9,123 nucleotides of DNA from positions 1 to 9,123 of the forward strand of contig CAYWXT010000228.1 of the NCBI GenBank assembly GCA_964462125.1, read 5' to 3'. This document shows positions 1 to 7,596 of the stretch, piece by piece. The translations under genes were made by a program, and so were the position numbers. Origin of the DNA: JAWLFY01 sp964462125 (GTDB taxonomy: Bacteria; Planctomycetota; Planctomycetia; Pirellulales; Pirellulaceae). Numbering within the stretch: position 1 is the stretch's first letter; each line of letters begins with the position of its first letter. The notes beneath the pieces were generated by a model. The model was given only the letters and a program-made list of their open reading frames with translations, was not told the origin of the DNA and did not search any database.

Positions 1-53
1 GCGTTCTCTGGCGCCATTGCGTCTTGGAAGCGGTTCGCCGTCAAGCCGCTGCA

Positions 54-78
54 ACGTCCGTTTCGGCGAAACGGACGT
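54..78. terminator. Perfect 11-bp inverted repeat just past the large membrane-protein gene
   Basis: The left arm ACGTCCGTTTC (54-64) and right arm GAAACGGACGT (68-78) are exact reverse complements around a 3-base GGC centre. The repeat begins 26 bases beyond the stop codon of the minus-strand gene ending at 105, where a transcription terminator would be expected. No run of T follows it on either strand, so it is not a classical intrinsic terminator. It could be a factor-assisted terminator, an RNA-stabilising 3' hairpin, or an operator for whatever lies beyond position 1. The rest of 1-104 shows no gene I can support. Confidence 0.45.
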
Positions 79-104
79 ACATTCGAGCGGGATCGTGGTG
101 ACAC

Positions 105-3100
105 TCAGCGGCTGCGCCACCGTTCCACTTGGTTGAAGTATTCATTCAGGCCGTTGCGAAATTCTTCGGGCAGGTCGACTCCGCTCCGGCCGGTGGCGTG
201 GGTCGTGGGCGTCTCGGTCTCGAGCTTGTCGCCGGCTGCACCGATGCCGACCATGGCGAGTGCCTCGGCGTCGGTGGTTCCTCCATTGCCTCCTCCCGGG
301 CTTGAACCGCCGCCGCCACTGCTTCCGCCGGAGGGGTTGAAGCGGTTCGACTGCAGCATCAATTCGATCGCCTCGGTTTCGGCCGCGATCGCCGGGGGTC
401 CCGTTTCGCCAGCGGAGAGGATTGTGGTCGTTTCCCCCATGATCTTTCCAACCGTGCTGAGCAGCGACGCTTCGTCGGCGAAATCGATCTCCTCGTCGGC
501 GAATTCGTCGAGCTGTTCGACGACGTCATCGATCCGCTGTCGCAAGCCTCGCTGCTGTTCGGCCAACTGGCGGCTGGCATCGATGTGTTTCTGCGGTGAA
601 ACCGCGGGGCGGGCCTGTTCGGCGACCCGTGTCTGCTCACGAAGTTTGACTTCGGCATCGAGGACGCGCAAGACTTCCAACAGGATCGCCGGTGGCAGGC
701 TACCCTCCGGCGACGTCTCCTCTTCCTCGGACGAATCCGACTCGGCCACGGGGACCAGATCATCGGCCCAGCGGTCGAGCGTGTCGCTCCAGTATTCCGC
801 CAGTGCGATCGCCAGCCCGCTTTGTTGAGCGAGTTTTGCACTCAGCGCGTCGAGTCCGCCAATCACGTCGTCCTCTCGCATCTGTTGCAGCACCGTTCGA
901 TACGGCAGCGAGCGGCTGCGAGCGTAGAACGCCTTCATGTCATCTCGGAGGTCTGCGAGTTTCTCGCTTTCCGCTGTTTCTCGGCGAGCGAGTTGCTGCA
1001 CGATTTCGGTCGCTTGTGGATTTTGATCGGAGGTCACGCCGAACGTTGATGCGGCGATGGAACTCAAACTTGTCGCGACCTGTTGTTGTGCTCGCGAAGC
1101 GGCCTTCAGTCGTTTGACGAAGGTGCTTCCCTCCAAGCGGTCCATGACGGTGGCGAGATCGTCCGCGACCTGGTCGAATTCCGCGAGCAAAGCGGCTTGT
1201 TCCAGTACCGCATCATCGACCGCGCGGCCTTCCTCCCGCGACGGTTCCTCCTCGCCCTCGGTGCCGGCCACCATGGTGGATGGCAGCGACAATTGGGGCG
1301 CTGAGGGAGGCGATGGTTGCGTTTCCGCTTGCTCCTCCTCCGCCGCGTCGATTTTGCGTTGTGTCGATTCGATGTCGGTCACGTCTTTGGGTGACGTTGC
1401 CTCGGATTCCCCATCTGCTGCTGGCTCGTCTGCTGGTGACTCCTCGCCGGACCCGTCATTCTGCAATCGGTTTTTGCCCACCGGTGACTCCGCCTGTGCA
1501 GAGCTCTCGCTCTTGTCTTCCTCCGATGTTCCGGTCGCGTCGGAGCCCGATACCGAGGCGGCTTGCGAGGCTTCTTGGAGCAAGTCGGCGACCGAAGGCA
1601 TGCGGTTGTCAGCGATTTCGTTCAGCGACTGCATCATCGCTGCCATCGAGTTGACCGAATCGGCTGGGGTTTCCGGGTTGCGCATCGCTTCGCGGAGCAG
1701 ATCTTCCCCGGAGCGAACGAGCTCGTTCAACTGTCTCGCCCCGTCCCGTTCCTGGGTCGCCTGACGCAGGAGTTCATGTCTCACCTCGGGGTCGTCGAGT
1801 TCTTCATCGCTCAGTTCTCGCAGTTCGCGATTCCGCTCGTGAAGCTGTCGTTCCCGGTCACGAACATCCATCGACATCCGGTGCCAACGCTGCAATTGGT
1901 CGGCGATCCAATTTGCGTGCTGCTGTGCAGGGACGATCTGAAGCACATGTTCGGAGGCGTACACCCGCGGCCGGCCGGGGAGGTGATCTTCGACGAAGAC
2001 GCGGATCGAAACGGGTTGCGGCTCGATCCCGAGTTCCTCCGCGGAAAAGGTGCCGGCCAGTTCCAGACGCTCGACCTCGGGCCCGCCCGCCCCGATGATT
2101 CGCTCGCCGCGCTGGGTGCCCGATTCCGACTTGAGCCCCTCCCACTCGTAGCCGACACGCTTGACCCCGAAGTCATCGTCGGCGGTGACGCGAAAAGTAA
2201 CGACGTCACTGTCGAGTAACCGTCGTCGCCCTGGCATCTCGTCACAGCGGACCGATGGCGGCTGATCCTCCACCGCCTCGATCGTCAACGTGAAGTCGTC
2301 CTTGCCCGGCAGTTGATGTTCGTCCCGCCATGCCAAATCAAACTCCACCTGTTCGTTGAGCAGGACCGGTTCGGAGCTGAACTTCGCCCCTTCGGTCGGT
2401 CGGGCTTGGCCGTTGACCGACGCCGAGGCCAGTTTCCGTGAAGCTTGGGCCTGCACTGCCAAACGGCTGCCGCGGACGGCGGTCATCGAGCTGCCACGGA
2501 TCGCCTGACGCAATCGTTGGTCCCGGCCCAGGTATTCCGGCAACTCGATCTCGACCTCCAACGCCGTCAGCTCTGGTCGTGGTACTGGTTGGACTGTGAT
2601 GCGATCGACAAAGTCGCCCACCCGCAAACCGAGTTCGGTCGACTCGAGCTGTCCCGGCAATTCAAACCGGTAGCGACCTTCCTGTTGCGAGGCGGTGGTG
2701 CTGCCGTGATCGGGCAGCCGTGCCTCCGCCTGCTCCGGCCGCCATGAAGAACCGCTCGCCAAGGCCACCTCCAAATCAAACGCTTCACCGTGCGGCACCA
2801 CAAGCGACCTCGGCACGTCCTGCATGGAAACAAACGTGTACCGCGGGGTATCGCGCCAGGGAGCCAGGAACCGCGACCAGGCGTTGACCGCGGCCGGCCG
2901 GGTCGCGAGCAACACGAGGAGAGTGCAGCCAGCAAGCAGCGCGGCGATGGCAACCGACCGCCGATGCCGGGACGGGGGAGTGGATCGTTGAAGATCGCGG
3001 GAGGCCATGTCGCCGGCGACCTGACCGATCGCTGCCTCGCCCAGCGCTGGCGAACGGGCCTGCTCCGATTCGCTGGCGGCCAGTTCGATCACCCCCAGCA

Positions 3101-3422
3101 GCGGCTGGCCGAGCCGCGGTTCGATCCGGGAGAGCAACCGCGCCAGTTGCTCCAGCTTGCGCCGACGCCACACCCAGCGGCGAAGCGCCAGTGGGATCGC
3201 GGCGCAACCCCAGACCGCGGCGGCCAGAATCAGGCCACGGACCAGCCACGGCGTGTCGAACAGCCGGTCGATCACGAAGATCAGCAGGAACCCGGCTAAA
3301 ACCCCAATCACGGCGATAGCCGCCGCCTCGATCAGCTTCACCGTCCAGACCCGCCGCCGGTACGCCAACAACTGCTGGCGCAACGATTCGGGAATCTCGA
3401 TCGAGGAGTGGTCAGGCTTCAT
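105..3422 (-). CDS. Large DUF4175-like membrane protein with long periplasmic coiled-coil region
   Basis: This 1105-residue protein has no assignable reaction. Its N-terminus is basic (YRRRVWTVK, 21-29), followed by hydrophobic segments at about 30-52 and 60-80, a basic loop (RRWVWRRRK, 81-89) and a third segment at about 156-175. By the positive-inside rule, residues from about 180 onward lie in the periplasm. Next come a conserved-looking RFLAPWRDTPRYTF stretch (184-197), beta-rich segments (about 200-500, probably Ig-like), a charged helical/coiled-coil region (about 505-620), an acidic Ser/Glu/Pro-rich linker (about 620-735), more helices (736-890, 910-1025), a second acidic patch (893-905), a Gly/Ser tract (1031-1048) and a C-terminal helix LPEEFRNGLNEYF. 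The layout resembles the large DUF4175-type proteins of planctomycetes, which from memory often sit near MoxR ATPase and DUF58/von Willebrand genes; none is visible here. The ATG at 3422 directly precedes the N-terminal helix and no good ribosome site is seen. A scaffold or envelope role is only a guess. Confidence 0.85.
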   Translation of the reverse strand: MKPDHSSIEIPESLRQQLLAYRRRVWTVKLIEAAAIAVIGVLAGFLLIFVIDRLFDTPWLVRGLILAAAVWGCAAIPLALRRWVWRRRKLEQLARLLSRIEPRLGQPLLGVIELAASESEQARSPALGEAAIGQVAGDMASRDLQRSTPPSRHRRSVAIAALLAGCTLLVLLATRPAAVNAWSRFLAPWRDTPRYTFVSMQDVPRSLVVPHGEAFDLEVALASGSSWRPEQAEARLPDHGSTTASQQEGRYRFELPGQLESTELGLRVGDFVDRITVQPVPRPELTALEVEIELPEYLGRDQRLRQAIRGSSMTAVRGSRLAVQAQASRKLASASVNGQARPTEGAKFSSEPVLLNEQVEFDLAWRDEHQLPGKDDFTLTIEAVEDQPPSVRCDEMPGRRRLLDSDVVTFRVTADDDFGVKRVGYEWEGLKSESGTQRGERIIGAGGPEVERLELAGTFSAEELGIEPQPVSIRVFVEDHLPGRPRVYASEHVLQIVPAQQHANWIADQLQRWHRMSMDVRDRERQLHERNRELRELSDEELDDPEVRHELLRQATQERDGARQLNELVRSGEDLLREAMRNPETPADSVNSMAAMMQSLNEIADNRMPSVADLLQEASQAASVSGSDATGTSEEDKSESSAQAESPVGKNRLQNDGSGEESPADEPAADGESEATSPKDVTDIESTQRKIDAAEEEQAETQPSPPSAPQLSLPSTMVAGTEGEEEPSREEGRAVDDAVLEQAALLAEFDQVADDLATVMDRLEGSTFVKRLKAASRAQQQVATSLSSIAASTFGVTSDQNPQATEIVQQLARRETAESEKLADLRDDMKAFYARSRSLPYRTVLQQMREDDVIGGLDALSAKLAQQSGLAIALAEYWSDTLDRWADDLVPVAESDSSEEEETSPEGSLPPAILLEVLRVLDAEVKLREQTRVAEQARPAVSPQKHIDASRQLAEQQRGLRQRIDDVVEQLDEFADEEIDFADEASLLSTVGKIMGETTTILSAGETGPPAIAAETEAIELMLQSNRFNPSGGSSGGGGSSPGGGNGGTTDAEALAMVGIGAAGDKLETETPTTHATGRSGVDLPEEFRNGLNEYFNQVERWRSR

Positions 3423-3488
3423 GGTCCGTACGTTATACCTGGTTGTTCGCCATCATTGCCTATTGCCTCCGAGCCTCTGCGGACGTCT

Positions 3489-3530
3489 CCTCATCCCCTG
3501 CCCTGCAAGGCCGGTGAAAGGGGGGTGAAG
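3489..3530. repeat. GC-rich imperfect inverted repeat in the 117-bp gap between two minus-strand genes
   Basis: CCTCATCCCC (3489-3498) faces GGGGGTGAAG (3521-3530). As RNA the arms pair at nine of ten positions, with one G-U pair and one mismatch. Inside the loop is a second small near-palindrome, GCCCTGCAAGGC (3500-3511). The C-run, CCCTGCAAGG core and G-run layout resembles the short dispersed intergenic elements common in high-GC bacterial genomes. It lies between the solute-binding protein stop (3540) and the start of the large membrane protein (3422), so it could also attenuate or process a shared transcript. A single copy is visible, so dispersal is inferred. Confidence 0.4.
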
Positions 3531-3539
3531 GCGAGCCCT

Positions 3540-4844
3540 TCATCCCAGCATGCCTTGGGCGCGTCGCCAAGTTTGTTGTTGTCGTTCCACGCCGACTTCT
3601 TCGGTGATCTGCCGCCAACGTTCCGCGGCGCCGGCGAGGGCCTGTTCGGGTGTCGCCTCGCCGTCCAGGCAACGCGTGACCTGCTCGTTGAGGCTGGCAT
3701 AGTAATCACCAGGGTGCAACAGTTGCAGTGTGGGCCGCGTCACGGCGGTCTGCAGGTAGTCTGCCAGCCACCCCTGGTAGCTGTCGAGCGACTCCGGAGC
3801 GGATTGTCCGGCCGGTTCTGGCGTTGGCGGCAAGGTCATCCGTTCAATCTGCCGCCGCACCGGTTCGCTGCCGGGACCGCCGGCGAGCCATTTCAGGAAC
3901 CGTTTGGACGCGGCGGTTTGGCGGCAGGCGGCGGCCAGCGAGCCGACCGGGGCGAAGGCATCGAGCAGGACTCGCCTGCCGTCTCCGCTTGAGGGTGGGT
4001 TCGCGAAGGAGGCCGCGCCGGCGCTCCGGTCCGGTCCGGCCGGAAAGCCGATCCCCCCGCGCAGATTGCCGCGTTGGATCTCGGACCAGATTTCCGCCGG
4101 GGAGACTCGCCCGAGGCGATAGCGGGCGGCGGTGCGGTGCATCTGATCCAAGACTTCGACGTACGGCTCGGTCGCGATCAACGGCTCCAGCCCGTCCCGG
4201 TGGAAGAGCCAGTACCGCTCGAGTGTCGTCGCGGCGCGGAGCAGGAACATTGCCGCGGCCCAACCTTCGGCAAGCGGTTCCGCGGCCGCCCCGTCCATCT
4301 GCTCGACCCATGCGTCGTACTCGCTCCAAGTCCCCGCAGGGAAGTCACCGTCGACCGACAGCAGGGCGGGTTGGATCGTCCCGAGCGGGATGGCGGCTTC
4401 GACGTCGGCATATTTCGCCGCCGCGTTGCGAAGCGCCGGGGGCAGGGTGGCGGGATCGATGTCATCGACCAAGGGGGTCAACTGTTGTTCCGCGAAGACT
4501 CCGGCAACACCGCACAGGGGGTAGATCAAAACGTCGCCCTGCTCGGCAGCTTCGAGCAACCGTGATTCGAACCCGGCCGGATCTTGGCGCTCCGCGGCAA
4601 CCAGGGTCACCTCAAGGGGCAACGGGCTAACGGACGCCCAGGCTCGGCGGACGATCACGAATTCCTCCTCGTCCCCGGCCCACACGACCCGCAGCGGAAT
4701 CTCGGGCCGCTCCTTCGCCTCCGGTTCCGGTTCGGCGCGGCAGCCGAACAGGCCGAGCCCAACTCCCGAGGCGGTTGCGGCCAACAGCGATCGCCGGCTG
4801 AGCCTCTTTGCTCCGCGTCGCTGACGATTCATCGGCTGGGACAT
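3540..4844 (-). CDS. Tat-type lipoprotein, family 1-like extracellular solute-binding protein
   Basis: This 434-residue protein is probably an exported substrate-binding subunit of an ABC transporter, with sugar the likeliest ligand. The N-terminus carries a twin-arginine motif SRRSLL (16-21), a short hydrophobic stretch and a lipobox LFGC ending at Cys35, so Tat export followed by lipid anchoring is predicted. A Pro/Glu-rich tether (38-50) precedes the mature fold. The segment DVLIYPLCGVAGVFAEQ (104-120) and the C-terminal YYASLNEQV...ATPEQALAGAAERWRQI pattern (about 381-413) fit sugar-type binding proteins, as does the length. The ATG at 4844 is used; a second Met at residue 5 is possible and neither has a clear ribosome site. 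No permease or ATPase gene is in the window. It reads divergently from the xylulokinase and lies upstream of the large membrane-protein gene, perhaps in one transcript. Ligand specificity cannot be read from the sequence. Confidence 0.8.
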   Translation of the reverse strand: MSQPMNRQRRGAKRLSRRSLLAATASGVGLGLFGCRAEPEPEAKERPEIPLRVVWAGDEEEFVIVRRAWASVSPLPLEVTLVAAERQDPAGFESRLLEAAEQGDVLIYPLCGVAGVFAEQQLTPLVDDIDPATLPPALRNAAAKYADVEAAIPLGTIQPALLSVDGDFPAGTWSEYDAWVEQMDGAAAEPLAEGWAAAMFLLRAATTLERYWLFHRDGLEPLIATEPYVEVLDQMHRTAARYRLGRVSPAEIWSEIQRGNLRGGIGFPAGPDRSAGAASFANPPSSGDGRRVLLDAFAPVGSLAAACRQTAASKRFLKWLAGGPGSEPVRRQIERMTLPPTPEPAGQSAPESLDSYQGWLADYLQTAVTRPTLQLLHPGDYYASLNEQVTRCLDGEATPEQALAGAAERWRQITEEVGVERQQQTWRRAQGMLG

Positions 4845-4906
4845 TCGCGAGATTTCGGGCTGGAAGGTCGGGAAGGCACCGTCCGGTGCAGCGCTGAGGC
4901 TATACG

Positions 4907-4916
4907 CACTATAGTG
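4907..4916. promoter_or_regulatory. Palindrome CACTATAGTG in the divergent promoter region
   Basis: A perfect 10-bp palindrome lies between the divergent lipoprotein and xylulokinase genes, about 63 bases from the lipoprotein ATG and 44 from the kinase ATG. It is the most AT-rich spot in an otherwise GC-rich spacer. Because it is symmetric it offers a TATAGT -10-like hexamer on both strands, and a further TATAGC on the minus strand lies at 4898-4903. No convincing -35 box is seen in either direction. It may be a shared core promoter or an operator; the assignment rests on position and symmetry alone. Confidence 0.35.
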
Positions 4917-4937
4917 ATCGCCAGTTCGTTGATCGAT

Positions 4938-4945
4938 TCACGTGA
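4938..4945. promoter_or_regulatory. Palindrome TCACGTGA just upstream of the xylulokinase ATG
   Basis: A perfect 8-bp palindrome lies 14 bases before the preferred xylulokinase ATG (4960) and overlaps the alternative GTG at 4942. This would suit a repressor site in the leader of the kinase gene. An 8-bp palindrome can occur by chance, so this is a weak call based on place and symmetry. Confidence 0.2.
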
Positions 4946-4959
4946 CGTTGCGGAAAGTG

Positions 4960-6480
4960 ATGAGCCATTATTTAGGAATTGACGTTGGCACCAGCGGGAC
5001 GAAATGCCTGTTGATCGATTCTGCCGGAAGCGTGCTCGCCGAGACGTCGGCGGGCTACCCGATGCACCAACCCAAGCCGGGCTGGACGGAGCAGGACCCG
5101 GAGGATTGGTGGAAGGCGACGGTCAAAGCGGTGCGGGCGATCGTCAAACAGGCGAACCTGCAACCCCATGATGTCCGCGCGATCGGGCTCAGCGGCCAAA
5201 TGCACGGCTCGGTCTTTCTCGATCGGGATGACCAGGTGATCCGGCCCGCGCTGTTGTGGAACGACCAGCGAACGGCGGCGGAGTGTGACGAGATCACCGC
5301 AGCGGCCGGAGGGCAACGCGCTTTGGTGAAGATGGTCGCCAATCCGGCGCTGACCGGCTTTCAAGCACCGAAAGTCGTGTGGCTGCGGAACCACGAACCA
5401 AGGCACTTCGACCGACTCGCCAAGGTGCTGCTCCCCAAAGACGAAATCCGCCGACGCATGATTGGCGATTACGTGACCGAGGTCAGTGATGCCAGCGGCA
5501 CGCTGATGCTTGACGTCGGCAAGCGGCAATGGTCCAAGAAGCTGCTCGGGAAACTTGGCCTCGACGTGAGCTTGCTGCCGCGGGTCGTTGAAAGCGAGGA
5601 GGTCACCGGCAAGCTGACTCCCCAAGCGGCCAAACAACTTGGTCTGTCGCCCGAATGCAAAGTGGTCGGGGGTGCCGGCGATTGCGCCGCCGGGGCGGTC
5701 GGCAACGGCGTCGTCAAGCAGGGCATTTTGAGCACCTCGATCGGCACCAGCGGTGTGATGTTCGTTCACAGTGACGAGCCGCAATATGACGCTGACGGCC
5801 GCCTGCATACCTTCTGTCACGCGGTCCGCGATAAGTGGCACATGATGGGGGTCAACCTGACCAGCGGCGGGTCGCTGCAGTGGTGGGTCGAGTCGGTGCT
5901 GCGGGGGTTGACCGGGGTGCCGGCGAAAAGGCTGTACGAGGCGGTGACCGACGAAGCGGCGGAGGTGGCCGCCGGCAGCGACGGGCTGCTGTTCCTGCCG
6001 TATCTCAACGGGGAAAGAACTCCGCACGCCGACCCCCATGCCCGGGGCGCCTTTGTGGGGCTGAACCTGACCCACACCCGAGCCGCGATGACCCGTGCCG
6101 TGATGGAAGGGGTAACCTACGCGCTGCGGGACAGCCTCGAAATCATCGAATCACTCGATGTCCCGGTGCGGCAGGTCCGCGCCTCCGGCGGCGGCAGCAA
6201 GAACCGGCTGTGGCGACAAATGCAGGCGGACGTGTTCGGACGCCAGATCACGACGCTGCAGGTCGAGCAGGGGCCGGCCTACGGCGTCGCCCTGCTCGCG
6301 GCGGTCGGCGACGGTGTGCACAAATCAATCGAAGCGGCCTGCGACGCCACGATTGAAATTGCGGAAAAGACCAAACCGGTGCGGGCGGACGCCAAACGCT
6401 ACGAAACGCTGTTTACCGTCTATCAAAGCCTGTATGACAACCTGCAAGCGTCGATGAAGTCGCTTGCCGAGCTCCAGTAA
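4960..6480 (+). CDS. xylB: Xylulokinase (FGGY carbohydrate kinase)
   Basis: The protein phosphorylates D-xylulose with ATP to D-xylulose 5-phosphate, feeding the pentose phosphate pathway in the cytoplasm. Numbered from the ATG at 4960 it has 506 residues, normal for the family. Visible motifs are the N-terminal phosphate-binding DVGTSGTK (8-15), PGWTEQDPEDWW (40-51), the xylulokinase hallmark SGQMHG (78-83), ALLWNDQRT (97-105), GGAGDCAAGAVG (237-248) with the expected catalytic Asp241, PYLNGERTPHADPHARG (347-363) and the ATP-site SGGGSKNRLWRQMQAD (409-424), then EQGPAYGVALLA (436-447). An in-frame GTG at 4942 would add six residues; the ATG is preferred because family members begin a few residues before the GIDxGTSGTK motif. 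GGAAAG at 4952-4957 is too close to the ATG to be a strong ribosome site. No xylose isomerase gene is in view. Another FGGY substrate is possible but less likely given QMHG. Confidence 0.93.
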   Translation: MSHYLGIDVGTSGTKCLLIDSAGSVLAETSAGYPMHQPKPGWTEQDPEDWWKATVKAVRAIVKQANLQPHDVRAIGLSGQMHGSVFLDRDDQVIRPALLWNDQRTAAECDEITAAAGGQRALVKMVANPALTGFQAPKVVWLRNHEPRHFDRLAKVLLPKDEIRRRMIGDYVTEVSDASGTLMLDVGKRQWSKKLLGKLGLDVSLLPRVVESEEVTGKLTPQAAKQLGLSPECKVVGGAGDCAAGAVGNGVVKQGILSTSIGTSGVMFVHSDEPQYDADGRLHTFCHAVRDKWHMMGVNLTSGGSLQWWVESVLRGLTGVPAKRLYEAVTDEAAEVAAGSDGLLFLPYLNGERTPHADPHARGAFVGLNLTHTRAAMTRAVMEGVTYALRDSLEIIESLDVPVRQVRASGGGSKNRLWRQMQADVFGRQITTLQVEQGPAYGVALLAAVGDGVHKSIEAACDATIEIAEKTKPVRADAKRYETLFTVYQSLYDNLQASMKSLAELQ

Positions 6481-6540
6481 AATCCTCTCCGGAAGCCCCG
6501 CTTACTAGGCATTCTGCAACCAACGGAAGCGTCGCATATC

Positions 6541-7557
6541 GTGAGTGAACCGTTGCCGATTTTGATCACCGGCGGTGCAGGCTTCATGGGTTCCCATGTC
6601 GTCGAGGCGGTGTTGGATGAACCAGACTTTCAAAGTTCGAAGATCGTGGTTCTGGACGATCTTTCGGGAGGCAGGCGGGGGAACATCCCAGCCAACCCGC
6701 GGGTCGAGTTTGTCCACGGAAGCATCAATGACGAGAGGCTCGTTGACGATCTATTCGCGCGCCACCGCTTCCGCTACGTCTATCACCTGGCGGCCTACGC
6801 CGCCGAGGGGTTGAGCCATTTCATTCGGCGTTTCAACTACACGAATAATTTGCTCGGCAGCGTGAATTTGATCAACGCAGCGGTCAACCACCAGACGGAG
6901 TGCTTCGTTTTCACCAGTTCGATCGCGGTCTATGGTCATGGTGAATCGCCCTTGCACGAGGACGATGCACCACGACCCGCCGACCCGTACGGAATTGCGA
7001 AGTACGCGGTGGAGTTGGATTTGGCCGCGGCGAAGGAGACCCATGGGTTGCGCTATGTCGTCTTTCGCCCTCACAATGTCTATGGTGAGCGTCAAAATCT
7101 GGCGGACAAGTATCGCAACGTGGTGGGGATTTTTATGAACCGGTTGCTCCATGGTCTCCCGATGCCGATTTTCGGCGACGGGACGCAACAGCGAGCGTTC
7201 ACCTATATCAAGGACGTATCGCGGGCAATCGCCCGCGCCCCGCTCAACCCGGCGGCGGCCAACCAGGTGTTCAACCTGGGATCCGACACTCCCTACTCGG
7301 TGAATCAGCTGGCCGAAATGGTGCGCAGCGCCATGGGGCTGGATGGGGAGATCGACCACTTGCCGGACCGCAAAGAGGTTCACGTCGCTTACTGCGATCA
7401 CACCAAAGCCCGCGAGGCCTTTCCAGAATTGACGGAAACGCCGCTGGAACAAGGCTTGGCCCGAATGGCCCAGTGGGCAAAACAGACGCAGATCCCGGCG
7501 GCGCAATCGTTCGACCCGCTGGAGATTGAGCGGGACCTCCCACCCTCCTGGCGGTAA
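6541..7557 (+). CDS. NAD-dependent epimerase/dehydratase (extended SDR, UDP-glucose 4-epimerase-like)
   Basis: This 338-residue cytoplasmic enzyme belongs to the extended short-chain dehydrogenase family acting on nucleotide sugars. The Rossmann motif TGGAGFMG (10-17) binds NAD, with acidic residues at the end of strand 2 (LDD, 38-40). Catalytic residues are visible as Ser126/Ser127, Tyr150 and Lys154 in the YGIAK motif. RPHNVYGERQNL (176-187) and FGDGTQQRAFTYIKDV (211-226) are family signatures near the sugar-nucleotide site, and the tail ends in LPPSWR. The start is GTG at 6541, one codon group before the Rossmann strand, with GGAAG at 6525-6529 as a reasonable ribosome site. It follows the xylulokinase by 60 bases on the same strand and may share its transcript, but its function fits better with the polysaccharide genes to the right. 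UDP-glucose 4-epimerase is the nearest guess; the exact substrate is not settled by sequence. Confidence 0.88.
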   Translation: MSEPLPILITGGAGFMGSHVVEAVLDEPDFQSSKIVVLDDLSGGRRGNIPANPRVEFVHGSINDERLVDDLFARHRFRYVYHLAAYAAEGLSHFIRRFNYTNNLLGSVNLINAAVNHQTECFVFTSSIAVYGHGESPLHEDDAPRPADPYGIAKYAVELDLAAAKETHGLRYVVFRPHNVYGERQNLADKYRNVVGIFMNRLLHGLPMPIFGDGTQQRAFTYIKDVSRAIARAPLNPAAANQVFNLGSDTPYSVNQLAEMVRSAMGLDGEIDHLPDRKEVHVAYCDHTKAREAFPELTETPLEQGLARMAQWAKQTQIPAAQSFDPLEIERDLPPSWR

Positions 7558-7575
7558 GGACGATTGACAATCACC

Positions 7576-7591
7576 CTCTTCCCGGAACGAG
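7576..7591. terminator. Weak hairpin between two convergent genes
   Basis: The 39-base gap between the epimerase stop (7557) and the glycosyltransferase stop (7597) holds CTCTTC (7576-7581) pairing with GAA-C-GAG (7585-7591) with one bulged base, preceded by the small palindrome GATTGACAATC (7562-7572). Convergent genes need termination here in both directions. The stem is short and has no T-run, so this is a position-based suggestion only. Confidence 0.2.
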
Positions 7592-7596
7592 CTGCA

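Noticed and set aside
280..330. The GC-rich repetitive stretch considered as a DNA repeat array.
   Set aside because: It encodes the Gly/Ser tract of the large membrane protein (about residues 1031-1048) and is explained by low-complexity coding, not an array.
1057..1764. A 235-codon open frame on the plus strand opposite the large membrane protein.
   Set aside because: The Ser/Ala-rich product is the antisense reading of the acidic helical region and linker; no ribosome site or domain is seen.
3728..4630. A 300-codon open frame on the plus strand opposite the solute-binding protein.
   Set aside because: The product is an Arg/Pro-rich low-complexity string with no domain; the minus-strand gene has a signal sequence and a family fold.
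4942..4959. GTG at 4942 as the xylulokinase start.
   Set aside because: It would add six residues before the usual family N-terminus and has no ribosome site; the ATG at 4960 sits at the expected distance from the phosphate-binding motif.
4972..6075. A 367-codon open frame on the minus strand opposite the xylulokinase.
   Set aside because: It mirrors the GC-rich third-position pattern of the kinase, has no recognisable domain, and the plus-strand gene carries all FGGY motifs.
6751..7506. A 251-codon open frame on the minus strand opposite the epimerase.
   Set aside because: The epimerase frame has the Rossmann and YxxxK motifs; the antisense product has nothing recognisable.
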